DNA of 26,235 nt from RGIG3102 sp964649845 (GTDB lineage Bacteria > Bacillota > Clostridia > Oscillospirales > Ruminococcaceae): the NCBI GenBank assembly GCA_964649845.1, contig CAZYSS010000016.1, positions 1 to 26,235 on the forward strand. The letters are read 5' to 3'. Shown here piece by piece: positions 13,389-21,280 of the stretch. The translations under genes were made by a program, and so were the position numbers. Positions within the stretch are counted from its first letter, which is position 1. Each line of letters begins with the position of its first letter. A model generated the notes under the pieces. That model made no database searches and had not been told where the DNA came from. It saw only the letters and a list, made by a program, of their open reading frames with translations.

Positions 13389-14900
13389 ATGTTCAGCAAA
13401 TTATACAGTTTTGGTGTACTGGGCATTGACGGCTATGTGGTGACAGTGGAAACACACATATCCGGCGGTCTGCCTGCATTTGATATTGTAGGTCTGCCTG
13501 ACAATGCTGTAAAAGAAGCCAAAGAGCGCGTGCGCAGCGCTATAAAGAACAATCACATATCATATCCGTCAAGCAGGATAACGGTAAATCTGGCCCCTTC
13601 TGACATAAAGAAAACAGGGGCAGTTTATGATTTGCCTGTGCTGCTGGGAATTCTGTCTGCCAAAGGTGACATAGACCCTGTGAACGAAAAATATGCCTTT
13701 GCCGGTCAGCTTTCCCTGGATGGCACACTGCGCAGTGTTCCCGGAGTGCTGCCAATGGCTATCAAAGCAAAGGAAGATGGGTTCACCCACTTTTTTGTAG
13801 CTGCAGAAAACGCCAATGAAGCGGCCGTTGTGGACGGAATAAGCATATTCGGTGTTGAACACATATCTCAGCTGATAGGTTTTTTAAAAGGCGAAACTGT
13901 GCTGAAAGAGCACATTTACCAGCCTGTTGAAATCGAGGAAGAATTTCTGGATTTTGCCGATGTAAAAGGACAGGAAGAAGCAAAAAGGGCATTGGAAATT
14001 GCCGCAGCCGGAGGGCACAATATTTTAATGGTGGGCCCGCCGGGCAGTGGCAAAAGTATGCTGGCAAAGAGAATGCCGTCCATTCTGCCACCGCTGACCA
14101 GAGAAGAAGCCATACAGACCACCAAGCTGTATTCCATCAGCGGTCTGATAGCAAAAAACGGCGGCCTGATTACAAAAAGACCTTTCCGCAGTCCGCACCA
14201 CACTGTATCCGCCCCTGCACTGACAGGCGGCGGCACAAGTGCAAGACCGGGAGAAATCTCCCTGGCAAACAACGGTGTACTGTTTCTGGACGAATTTCCA
14301 CAGTTCCACAAGGATGTTCTGGAATCCTTGCGCGCACCGCTGGAGGACAATGTGGTTACAATCAGCCGTGTAAGCTATACACAGACTTATCCAAGCAATA
14401 TTATGCTGGTGGCGGCTATGAACCCCTGCCCCTGCGGCTATTATGGCACAGAAAATCACACTTGCACCTGTTCTGACACACGCAGACAACAGTATATGAA
14501 CAGGATAAGCGGCCCGATGATGGACAGGATTGACCTGCACGTACATCTGGAAGATGTGAACTGGGAAGATCTGACCAATACGGAACAGGCGGAAACCAGT
14601 GCCGAAATACGGCAGAGAGTGCTGGCAGCAAGAAAAATACAGGCAGAAAGATACAAAGGTCTGGATTTTGACACCAACAGTAATATACCATCCAAATATA
14701 TGGCCAAATATTGCAAGGTGACACCAAAAGGCACACGGATACTGAAAAAAGTGTTTGACAATATGAATCTGTCTGCCAGAAGCTATGACAAAGTGCTGAA
14801 AGTGGCAAGAACAATTGCAGACCTTGACGGCCAGCAGATGATAAATGAAATGCATATCCTTGAAGCAGTGCAGTACAGGGATATGGACAGGGAAATATAA
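13389..14900 (+). CDS. comM: ComM/YifB-family Mg-chelatase-like AAA+ ATPase, 503 aa
   Basis: In naturally competent bacteria ComM is a hexameric helicase that promotes branch migration during integration of transforming DNA. The family is widespread in bacteria not known to be competent. The N-terminal ChlI-like domain (1-180) starts MFSKLYSFGVLGIDGYVVTVE. The AAA+ core has Walker A GPPGSGKS (216-223), Walker B VLFLDEF (D301, E302) and a four-cysteine insertion MNPCPCGYYG...CTC (C347, C349, C359, C361) that probably binds zinc. A C-terminal Mg_chelatase_C helical domain (SARSYDKVLKVARTIADL) closes it. ATG 13389 has GGAGGTG 5 nt upstream. Length is normal. The next gene starts 37 bp on in the same direction and may be cotranscribed. 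Family certain; competence role not shown here. Confidence 0.97.
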   Translation: MFSKLYSFGVLGIDGYVVTVETHISGGLPAFDIVGLPDNAVKEAKERVRSAIKNNHISYPSSRITVNLAPSDIKKTGAVYDLPVLLGILSAKGDIDPVNEKYAFAGQLSLDGTLRSVPGVLPMAIKAKEDGFTHFFVAAENANEAAVVDGISIFGVEHISQLIGFLKGETVLKEHIYQPVEIEEEFLDFADVKGQEEAKRALEIAAAGGHNILMVGPPGSGKSMLAKRMPSILPPLTREEAIQTTKLYSISGLIAKNGGLITKRPFRSPHHTVSAPALTGGGTSARPGEISLANNGVLFLDEFPQFHKDVLESLRAPLEDNVVTISRVSYTQTYPSNIMLVAAMNPCPCGYYGTENHTCTCSDTRRQQYMNRISGPMMDRIDLHVHLEDVNWEDLTNTEQAETSAEIRQRVLAARKIQAERYKGLDFDTNSNIPSKYMAKYCKVTPKGTRILKKVFDNMNLSARSYDKVLKVARTIADLDGQQMINEMHILEAVQYRDMDREI

Positions 14901-14937
14901 ATAAATTTAAATCAATGTGTAATATGAGGTACAGATT

Positions 14938-15417
14938 ATGTTCAGAGAATTAGTAAGAATCAAACAGCGGATGCCAATGGAAGAATGCATTGAACTGCTG
15001 AAAAGTGAAACAAGAGGTGTTTTAAGCGTGCTGGGTGACGATGATTACCCATACGGCGCACCAATCAATCATTTCTACGATGAAGAAAGCGGCAAAATCT
15101 ATTTTCACGTAGGCACACAGTCCAGCCACAGAAATGATGCCATAAAGAAACACGACAAGGTTTCCCTTGCTGTGTACAATCAGGGCTATAAAAACGAAGG
15201 TGAATGGTTTTACAATGTAAAAAGCGTTGTAGTTTTCGGCAGAATGGCCGTTGTGGAAGACAAGGACAGAGTGGTGGAAATTACAACAAAGCTGTGCCAC
15301 AAGTTCGGTGTGAGCCAGGATTACATAGATGACGAAATCACAAATCACCTCCACAGAACAATCCTGCTGGCGCTTACTCCGGAACACATCAGCGGCAAAT
15401 ATGTAAAAGAATCCTGA
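14938..15417 (+). CDS. Pyridoxamine 5'-phosphate oxidase-related flavoprotein (NimA-like), 159 aa
   Basis: This is a split-barrel FMN-binding protein of the pyridoxamine-phosphate-oxidase-like superfamily, close to the NimA group. Recognisable features are the N-terminal MFRELVRIKQRMPMEECIELL, the strand RGVLSVLGDDDYPYGAPINHFY, and KIYFHVGTQSSHRNDAI, the segment that in Nim proteins lies by the flavin. Nim proteins can reduce 5-nitroimidazoles, but most clostridial relatives have no proven substrate and no resistance should be concluded. GAGG lies 8 nt before ATG 14938. It sits 37 bp after comM and may share its transcript. Family call good; substrate unknown. Confidence 0.88.
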   Translation: MFRELVRIKQRMPMEECIELLKSETRGVLSVLGDDDYPYGAPINHFYDEESGKIYFHVGTQSSHRNDAIKKHDKVSLAVYNQGYKNEGEWFYNVKSVVVFGRMAVVEDKDRVVEITTKLCHKFGVSQDYIDDEITNHLHRTILLALTPEHISGKYVKES

Positions 15418-15572
15418 TTTGCCCAATGTAAAATCCATTTTACACATTAACACAATTTATTTGAAATTATTTCATTTTTTCAACATAATTTGAAAATATA
15501 ATTAAATTGACAGCAAAAGACAATATTCGAAATTAATGTTCTTTACTTTATATAACTGTCACAGGAGGATAC

Positions 15573-16142
15573 ATGAAAAAATTATTAAGTGTTATTATCG
15601 CTATGGTTTTGGCAATGTCTTTCTTCACAGGTTGTGTGGAGCGGAATAATTCAGAAAGCAACGTAGAACCTACCCCTACACCTACAGTTACACCAAACGC
15701 AGACCCAGTTGATGAAGAGGACCCTAACTACCCTACAGTACTGGCTATGTGGAAAGATATGGATGGTTACTGGGTAAATGATGACGGAGAATATATGTTC
15801 TTCACTCTGAATGCTGACGGCAAAGCTGTTCTGTATGAATACGATGACGATGGCAAACTGGAAAAATTTATGGTTACAACAGCTGTAATGGCTTCAAACA
15901 AGACCAGCTATTATATAGCATTTGACATTCCTGCAATCAGCGGTAATGATGCCTATCCTGGTCTGACACAGGCAGCAGGCAGCCATGGTTATATGATTGA
16001 ACTGGGCGGCTATGGTGACGACTATGTTGAAATAAGTGATGAAGGCGCAAATGATTATGACATCTATGTAAAAGTTGGGGAAAACCTGGATAAACTGAAA
16101 GACGCCATCAAAACTGCTGAAAAACTGGAAAAAGATGATTGA
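15573..16142 (+). CDS. Hypothetical lipoprotein with a Pro-Thr linker, 189 aa
   Basis: ATG 15573 follows AGGAGG by 5 nt. MKKLLSVIIAMVLAMSF leads to FTGC (Cys21), a lipobox, so the product should be tethered to the outer face of the membrane. Next comes a low-complexity linker, EPTPTPTVTPNADPVDEEDP (about 32-51), that spaces the domain from the membrane. The remainder (about 52-189) is acidic, with DMDGYWVNDDGEYMFFTLNADGK resembling a small beta-rich ligand-binding or YjdB/DUF-type fold; this is only an impression. No homologue is recognised. It is followed by its own terminator and appears monocistronic. Confidence 0.88.
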   Translation: MKKLLSVIIAMVLAMSFFTGCVERNNSESNVEPTPTPTVTPNADPVDEEDPNYPTVLAMWKDMDGYWVNDDGEYMFFTLNADGKAVLYEYDDDGKLEKFMVTTAVMASNKTSYYIAFDIPAISGNDAYPGLTQAAGSHGYMIELGGYGDDYVEISDEGANDYDIYVKVGENLDKLKDAIKTAEKLEKDD

Positions 16143-16153
16143 CTGATATTAAG

Positions 16154-16180
16154 GGCTGTGGAACATTCCACAGCCTTTTT
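16154..16180 (+). terminator. Terminator of the 15573-16142 lipoprotein gene
   Basis: GGCTGTGGAA and TTCCACAGCC form a 10-bp stem with a short loop, followed by TTTTT. It starts 12 nt after the stop codon. Confidence 0.95.
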
Positions 16181-16246
16181 GTTTGATTATTTTATATATA
16201 TGATATATAATACAGTTAATATATTATTCAGGAGTGCATTCATATT

Positions 16247-16744
16247 ATGGAAAACAAAATAAAAGAACTGATTTACAAAAGCGGTTTTGAACATGAAGCA
16301 AAATACGGCGGTTGTGCACAGTGCACACTGTGTGCCCTGCAGCCTTACCTGGATATTGACCCTGCTGTAATCAAGGCAGCTACAGGTTTGATGGCAGGCG
16401 GCATACGCAGCGGCAACAGCTGCGGTGCTTTCAGCGGTGCGCTGATGGCTATTTCTTCCGTAACAGGCCGCAGTCCTGAAAATATGGATGATAAACAGGC
16501 AGTGGCAGACACAGCTGTACCTTGCCGCAAACTGTATGACAGATTTATGGCAGAATACGGCAGCGTGCTGTGCAGAGATATTCAGTACAGAATTATGGGC
16601 AAAAGTTACAGAATGTATGACCCTGAAGATATGCAGCGATTCCTAGCAGATGGTGGTCACGATGACAAATGCACAGACGTTGTGGCAAAAGTTGCAGTGT
16701 GGGTAGCAGAAATCCTGGAAGAATGCGGAATAAAAGAGTTTTAA
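16247..16744 (+). CDS. C_GCAxxG_C_C family putative redox-active protein, 165 aa
   Basis: The protein fits the C_GCAxxG_C_C family of small cytoplasmic proteins with spaced conserved cysteines. Visible here are GGCAQCTLCAL (Cys cluster at about 23-29), NSCGAFSGALMAISSVTGR (the central motif, about 57-75), then PC (about 92), VLC (about 109) and further cysteines at KCTD and EECG near the C-terminus. Members are thought to be redox-active or metal-binding, often encoded near transport or metal genes in anaerobes, but biochemistry is lacking. ATG 16247 follows AGGAGTGC. The gene stands alone, convergent with the GH2 gene, and shares a bidirectional terminator with it. Family good, function open. 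Confidence 0.87.
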   Translation: MENKIKELIYKSGFEHEAKYGGCAQCTLCALQPYLDIDPAVIKAATGLMAGGIRSGNSCGAFSGALMAISSVTGRSPENMDDKQAVADTAVPCRKLYDRFMAEYGSVLCRDIQYRIMGKSYRMYDPEDMQRFLADGGHDDKCTDVVAKVAVWVAEILEECGIKEF

Positions 16745-16754
16745 TAATTACATA

Positions 16755-16787
16755 ACAGAAAGCAGGGGTATCCCCCCTGCTTTCTGT
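16755..16787. terminator. Bidirectional terminator between convergent genes
   Basis: ACAGAAAGCAGGGG (16755-16768) and CCCCTGCTTTCTGT (16774-16787) form a perfect 14-bp stem with a 5-nt loop. It sits between the stop of the plus gene (16744) and the stop of the minus GH2 gene (16791). Confidence 0.9.
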
Positions 16788-16790
16788 TGT

Positions 16791-18521
16791 TTATATGTTT
16801 TTTATCCTGTTTTCAAATGCATTGAACAGGGCAGCCGCCATATCCTGCATTGCCTTTTCCTCAGTTTTTATCACCTGTCTGTCATAGGTTACAATGCCGT
16901 TGGTTTCGTCCTCCACATCGCTGACCTGTGTAAGCACAGCGGCATTCAGACCGTTTTCAATGGCAGGCACAATATCGTTATAATACATATCACACAAGCC
17001 TTTTGTCAGATCCCGTGCTGATTTGAATTTTTTATAGCCATATTCTTCATCCAGATTAAATGAATGGCCCTCAACTTTATATGAATACCCACCGAATTCA
17101 GACAGCACCAATGGTCTTGCCCGTCTGGCTTTCATTTTTATTCTACGGAAATAGATATGATGGCTATCCACATCGCTGTCTTTTTCAATAAACCAGCCGG
17201 ATGTGGCATCCCATATGCGGGTAGGGTCATAGGCTTTCAGCTCTACATAAATCCTGTCTGCATCGTACTGGCCCCAGCCTTCATTGAAAATAGTGTAATA
17301 TACCACTGACGGATGATTGTACAGCAGGTCTGCAATAATACGGCTTTCTCTTTCAAAGAATTCCTTTCGTTTCGCAGATGGTGTATGAGTTACACCTTTT
17401 TTCATACCGATGGTAGGCAACACAGTATCGATAATATAATTGTACTTGCCTGAATTCATCATATCCTGAAAAACAGCCATACCATATTTGTCACAGTAAT
17501 AATAGAACAGGTCAGACTCTGTTTTGATATGCTTGCGTAGCATATTGAAACCCAATTTTTTCATATTCACAATGTCCCACACAAAGCCCTGTGGTGTGGC
17601 AGGTGTGTAGATGCCGTCTGCCCAGTAACCCTGGTCCAGCAGGCCGTGGAAGAAATAAGGCTTGCCGTTGAGGCAGATATAGCTCTGCCCTTTCACCTTT
17701 TCTATAGTGATAGTGCGCAGTGCAAAATAGGACTGTACCCTGTCTTTACCGCTGATAAGTTCAAAATTGTACAGATACGGGTTTTCAGGTGACCAATGCT
17801 GTGGATTGTCTATTTTTATCACAGCTTTGCTCCCTGTGAAAATATGGCTTACATATCCGTTTTCTGTGCTGATTATAACTGTTTTTTCCGCTGCTCCACC
17901 TGCAACTTCAATGGTAATATCTGTCAGTGATGGTGTGAGACGGATATTTTCAATATGATTTTCCGGCACACTTTCCATCCATACAGGCTGCCATATACCG
18001 CTGACCGGTGTATACCACATACCACCTCGGTCTTTGCGCTGTTTGCCGAAAGCCAGGTCTATGTCCAGCTGGTCTGTAATCTGTACTGTGATGGTATTTT
18101 CGCCTGCTTTTACAGCAGATGTAACATCAAAAGTAAAAGGCAGATAACCCCCTGTATGTTCACCAATATACACATCATTCAGCCACACCTGTGCAATCTG
18201 GTCCACTGCGCCAAAATGCAACAGGGTTTTATTATTTATAAAATCCTGCGGAATATCAAAAGTTTTCCTGTATATATATTTTTCATCATCGGCAAGCCGG
18301 CGGTCTATGCCTGAAATTCTGCTTTCTGGCGGATATGGGACAATAATATCACCAAGAGGTGTGGTCCGGTCGCCTTTCAGTACAGACAGCTGCCATTTGC
18401 CACAAAAGGAAATATAACTGTCGCGTTTCAGTTGCGGGCGTGGGTATTCCTGCCAGGAAAGTGCATTGTCTGATTCAAAAGGTGTAATCAGCTGACAGGT
18501 ACGTGGTGTTTTTTTAGCCAT
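16791..18521 (-). CDS. Glycoside hydrolase family 2 protein (beta-galactosidase/glucuronidase-like), 576 aa
   Basis: This is a retaining GH2 glycosidase. The N-terminal sugar-binding beta-domain (about 35-185) includes FGAVDQIAQVWLNDVYIGEHTGGYLPF. An immunoglobulin-like domain (about 187-275) follows, then the TIM barrel (about 276 onward). The acid/base E414 lies in YTIFNEGWGQ and the nucleophile E475 in LVLSEFGGYS. There is no signal peptide and no C-terminal accessory domain, so the enzyme is compact and cytoplasmic, acting on imported oligosaccharides or glycosides. ATG 18521 has AAAGG about 9 nt upstream. It lies just downstream of an XRE regulator with a terminator between, and has its own promoter. 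The substrate (galactoside, glucuronide, mannoside) cannot be decided. Confidence 0.93.
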   Translation of the reverse strand: MAKKTPRTCQLITPFESDNALSWQEYPRPQLKRDSYISFCGKWQLSVLKGDRTTPLGDIIVPYPPESRISGIDRRLADDEKYIYRKTFDIPQDFINNKTLLHFGAVDQIAQVWLNDVYIGEHTGGYLPFTFDVTSAVKAGENTITVQITDQLDIDLAFGKQRKDRGGMWYTPVSGIWQPVWMESVPENHIENIRLTPSLTDITIEVAGGAAEKTVIISTENGYVSHIFTGSKAVIKIDNPQHWSPENPYLYNFELISGKDRVQSYFALRTITIEKVKGQSYICLNGKPYFFHGLLDQGYWADGIYTPATPQGFVWDIVNMKKLGFNMLRKHIKTESDLFYYYCDKYGMAVFQDMMNSGKYNYIIDTVLPTIGMKKGVTHTPSAKRKEFFERESRIIADLLYNHPSVVYYTIFNEGWGQYDADRIYVELKAYDPTRIWDATSGWFIEKDSDVDSHHIYFRRIKMKARRARPLVLSEFGGYSYKVEGHSFNLDEEYGYKKFKSARDLTKGLCDMYYNDIVPAIENGLNAAVLTQVSDVEDETNGIVTYDRQVIKTEEKAMQDMAAALFNAFENRIKNI

Positions 18522-18552
18522 AATATAAAGCCTTTCGTAGTTTTATAGTTAT

Positions 18553-18580
18553 ATTTTACCACAATTATAAAAAAGGACAA
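18553..18580 (-). promoter_or_regulatory. Probable promoter of the GH2 gene
   Basis: On the reverse strand TTGTCC (18575-18580) and TAAAAT (18553-18558) are 16 bp apart. The -35 overlaps the foot of the preceding gene's terminator. Confidence 0.45.
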
Positions 18581-18601
18581 CTCTGTACAGCGTACAGAGT
18601 T
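18579..18601 (-). terminator. Terminator of the XRE regulator gene
   Basis: AACTCTGTAC and GTACAGAGTT form a 10-bp stem with loop AGC. On the reverse strand it is followed by GUCCUUUUUUAU. Confidence 0.85.
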
Positions 18602-18608
18602 GCAGAAA

Positions 18609-19400
18609 TTATTCATATTTTTTGCCGATAAAATAAACCGGGATTACAAGACTGAATACCAGAATCACAAGTGTAGAAACAGAGGCAAGTGCTACCTCCG
18701 GTATATACAGACCTATCACATTACCCAGATAAATAAAAATGCTGATTGAAAAAACGCTTATCAAAACATACATCGCCATTGATATTAATGTCCATAAACG
18801 GATATAATGAATTATATGGTGCCAGTTGTGATTATTAAAGTGTACCCCAAGAACATTCATTCTGAAAGGTCCATCGGAATAAAAACTGATTTTATTTTCG
18901 TCATAGTAATCGGGCAGTCTGTCCTTTGCAAAAAGGCAGAAATACCCACCCAGCACTGATGAAAGTACAACCACTGTCTGTATGCTGGCATATATTGGTG
19001 AATTAATCGCAAAAAAATATCTGATACAGATAAGCTGCCCTATTGACAACAATGCACATATACAATATGGCACCAGCCATTTTTTATTCAGTTTTCCCTT
19101 TTCTGTTTCAAACTCCTGATAGGTAACTGCTTTTTTTACTATCGTTTCCACAGCTTCTGCAGGAAGCGGCTGCGGATTATCAATACGGTGACATTCCAGC
19201 AGTTCCGTCACTGTGACACCAAGTATTTCAGCCAGCGGCATAAGCAGGGCAACATCTGGTATACTCCGGCCCGTTTCCCATTTTGACACAGCTTTGTCTG
19301 ATACATACAGCTTGTCCGCCAATTCTTTCTGTGTTATGCCTTTTTCTTTTCGCAAACTGCTGACAAATGCCCCAAACCGCGATTTATCAATACTGAACAT
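18609..19400 (-). CDS. Membrane-anchored XRE-family transcriptional regulator, 263 aa
   Basis: An N-terminal Cro/C1-type helix-turn-helix (about residues 10-65: LRKEKGITQKELADKLYVSD, AVSKWETGRSIPDVALL) is followed by a linker and four likely membrane segments (about 109-131, 136-160, 202-225, 229-258). Such DNA-binding proteins with C-terminal membrane domains are common in Firmicutes and are thought to respond to envelope or peptide signals; this one's signal is unknown. ATG 19400 has GAGGTG about 6 nt upstream. It ends in its own terminator just before the GH2 promoter, so it might control that gene, but nothing in the sequence shows this. Domain calls are secure, role open. Confidence 0.92.
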   Translation of the reverse strand: MFSIDKSRFGAFVSSLRKEKGITQKELADKLYVSDKAVSKWETGRSIPDVALLMPLAEILGVTVTELLECHRIDNPQPLPAEAVETIVKKAVTYQEFETEKGKLNKKWLVPYCICALLSIGQLICIRYFFAINSPIYASIQTVVVLSSVLGGYFCLFAKDRLPDYYDENKISFYSDGPFRMNVLGVHFNNHNWHHIIHYIRLWTLISMAMYVLISVFSISIFIYLGNVIGLYIPEVALASVSTLVILVFSLVIPVYFIGKKYE

Positions 19401-19429
19401 AATTACACCTCGTTTTCTGCTTTAATTGT

Positions 19430-19800
19430 AGGGCGAAAACACAAAAAATGCAACCGAATGACAGTAGAATCATGGTAAATCCGGTTCAACAGCCGTTTAT
19501 AAGTGACTGGGCAGATATTTCTCTCCTGTCAGGGAGTATATGGGATTCTTCGCAACAAGTTGCTCGGAATGACAAAACAATTATATGGTATATACTTGTC
19601 GGGCGGGGATGAAACCTCGCCCCTATATGGCTTATGGAGAAAAACACACCGTAGGGGCGAACATTGTTCGCCCGTTTATTTTGCACCAGATGAAAATATT
19701 GCTATCCTGAATACAATAATACTTTTGTTTTGAACGGCGTGGGCGGTCGGGGCGTCCGCCCCTACGCAAGCAAGGTATATGGCACATTTATTCCCATACA
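19430..19800. repeat. Intergenic block of dispersed palindromic repeats
   Basis: No gene is supported here. Units seen are GATTCTTCG...CTCGGAATGACA (19544-19574); GGGCGGGG...CCTCGCCC followed by CTA (19601-19625); GTAGGGGCGAACA-T-TGTTCGCCC (19651-19673), a near-perfect palindrome; and GGGCGGTC...GTCCGCCCCTACG (19741-19766). They share the CGCCCCTAC edge with units at 3514-3537 and near 11430. Their density, with several families side by side, marks this as a repeat-insertion hotspot between the XRE gene promoter and the glgA terminator. Confidence 0.75.
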
Positions 19801-19806
19801 ACAAAA

Positions 19807-19828
19807 AGAGGCGTCACAAGACGCCTCT
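19807..19828 (-). terminator. Terminator of the glgCDA operon
   Basis: AGAGGCGTC and GACGCCTCT form a 9-bp stem with loop ACAA, followed on the reverse strand by UUUUUGUUG. It lies 14 nt after the glgA stop. Confidence 0.92.
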
Positions 19829-19842
19829 CTGATTTAATTATA

Positions 19843-21267
19843 TTACCACAGAGCAAGTGTTGCTTCGTACATACGCATATATTCCTGTGCGCTGTTTTTC
19901 CAGCTGCAGTCAGTTTCCATAGCGCGTTTAACAAGCACTTTCCAGCCTTTTTTGTCCTGATAACCTTCGTATGCGCGCATACAGCAGTTATACAGTTCAT
20001 CAGCGGAGTAATTTGCAAATGTGAAGCCGTTGCCTACGCCATCCTGTGAGTCTTTTACAGAGTCTTTCAGACCGCCTGTTTCACGTACAATCGGAATTGT
20101 GCCGTAACGCAGGGCAATCATCTGTGACAGCCCACAAGGTTCGGATTTACTTGGCATAAGGAACATATCAGAACCTGCATAGATTTTTCTGGAGAGAGCA
20201 GGGATAAATGCAATTTCAACGCCTACTCTGCCAGGATATTTTGCAGCCAGGTCTTTGAAGAATTCTTCGTACTGGCTTTCACCTGTACCAAGAACAACTA
20301 CCTGATAGCCGCGGTCAATAAGGCCCTGCATAGCCTGAACGATAATGTCCACACCTTTATGACCTACCAGACGTGTAACCATTGAAATGATTGGGCTGTC
20401 GTCTTCTTCAAGATTGAAGAGAGAACGCAGTTCTTTCTTACATACAGCTTTATTTTTGATAAAAGCATCTTTATGGAAGTTTTTAACAATGATTTTGTCT
20501 GTTTTTGGGTTGTAGGATTCGTAGTCGATACCGTTGAGGATACCCCACAGTTTATGCTGTTTTTCACGCAGGATTGGGTCCAGACCGTGTGCAAACCATG
20601 GGTCCAGTATTTCCTGTGCGTAAGTCGGGGATACAGTAGTAACTTTGTCAGCATTTTCGATAGCAGCTTTCATAAAGTTTGTATCGCCGTTGTATTCAGC
20701 ATGGTGTGCCCATTCTTTTGGCAGGCCAAGTGTATCAGCAATCATATTGTAGCCGTACTGGCCCTGATATGCGATATTGTGAATTGTGAAAATTGTTTTA
20801 ATCTTCTGGAATTTCTGGATATGACGATAGTAAACGTTGATATACAGAGTAACCAGAGCAGACTGCCAGTCATTTGCATGAATGATTTCAGGGTCAAAGT
20901 CAAGGTGAAGCAGGCTTTCCAGAATTGCTTTGGAATAGAAAGCAAAACGTTCGCCATCATCGCCGTAACCGTAAAGATTTGGACGGTTGAAGTAATATTC
21001 GTTGTCAATCAGATAATATGTAACACCGTTCTTTTCCATTGTGAAAAGACCACAGTACTGGTTTCTCCAGCCCAGGGAAACATTGAAGCTGTCAACAAAC
21101 TTCATATCTTCGCCGTATTTTTCTTTAGTTTTGCCATAAAGTGGAAGAATAACCCTTACATCGTTACCCAGAACGTTGAGGGCTTTTGGCAGGGAACCTG
21201 CAACATCACCCAGACCGCCGCTGGCAGCGAAAGGTACTACTTCACTGGAGCAGAATAAAACTTTCAA
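19843..21267 (-). CDS. glgA: Glycogen synthase (ADP-glucose type, GT5), 474 aa
   Basis: GlgA adds glucose from ADP-glucose to growing alpha-1,4-glucan. The GT-B fold is evident: MKVLFCSSEVVPFAASGGLG at the start, HANDWQSALVTLYIN, the TIHNIAYQG block, and the C-terminal donor-site motif SKSEPCGLSQMIALRYGTIP followed by ETGGLKDSV. Length is normal. The start is TTG 21267, with AAGGAGG 8 nt upstream; that SD overlaps the glgD stop codon (13-nt gap), so translation is probably coupled. In the usual K-x-G-G-L motif the lysine (Lys15 of E. coli GlgA) is replaced by Ala15, giving A-S-G-G-L. That lysine contacts the ADP-glucose phosphates, so activity or nucleotide preference might differ, although other Firmicutes may share this variant. 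Last gene of glgC-glgD-glgA. Confidence 0.97.
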   Translation of the reverse strand: MKVLFCSSEVVPFAASGGLGDVAGSLPKALNVLGNDVRVILPLYGKTKEKYGEDMKFVDSFNVSLGWRNQYCGLFTMEKNGVTYYLIDNEYYFNRPNLYGYGDDGERFAFYSKAILESLLHLDFDPEIIHANDWQSALVTLYINVYYRHIQKFQKIKTIFTIHNIAYQGQYGYNMIADTLGLPKEWAHHAEYNGDTNFMKAAIENADKVTTVSPTYAQEILDPWFAHGLDPILREKQHKLWGILNGIDYESYNPKTDKIIVKNFHKDAFIKNKAVCKKELRSLFNLEEDDSPIISMVTRLVGHKGVDIIVQAMQGLIDRGYQVVVLGTGESQYEEFFKDLAAKYPGRVGVEIAFIPALSRKIYAGSDMFLMPSKSEPCGLSQMIALRYGTIPIVRETGGLKDSVKDSQDGVGNGFTFANYSADELYNCCMRAYEGYQDKKGWKVLVKRAMETDCSWKNSAQEYMRMYEATLALW

Positions 21268-21280
21268 ATCAGTTGCCTCC

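Noticed and set aside
13540..14855. Minus-strand ORFs up to 276 codons opposite comM
   Set aside because: They are antisense to an intact ComM with Walker motifs, and have no SD or domain.
14938..15417. Nitroimidazole resistance gene (nim)
   Set aside because: The family relation is clear, but most members have no resistance activity and nothing here shows one, so only the flavoprotein family is claimed.
19430..19800. CRISPR array
   Set aside because: Repeats are of different families and orientations with no regular spacing or unique spacers, and no cas genes are present.
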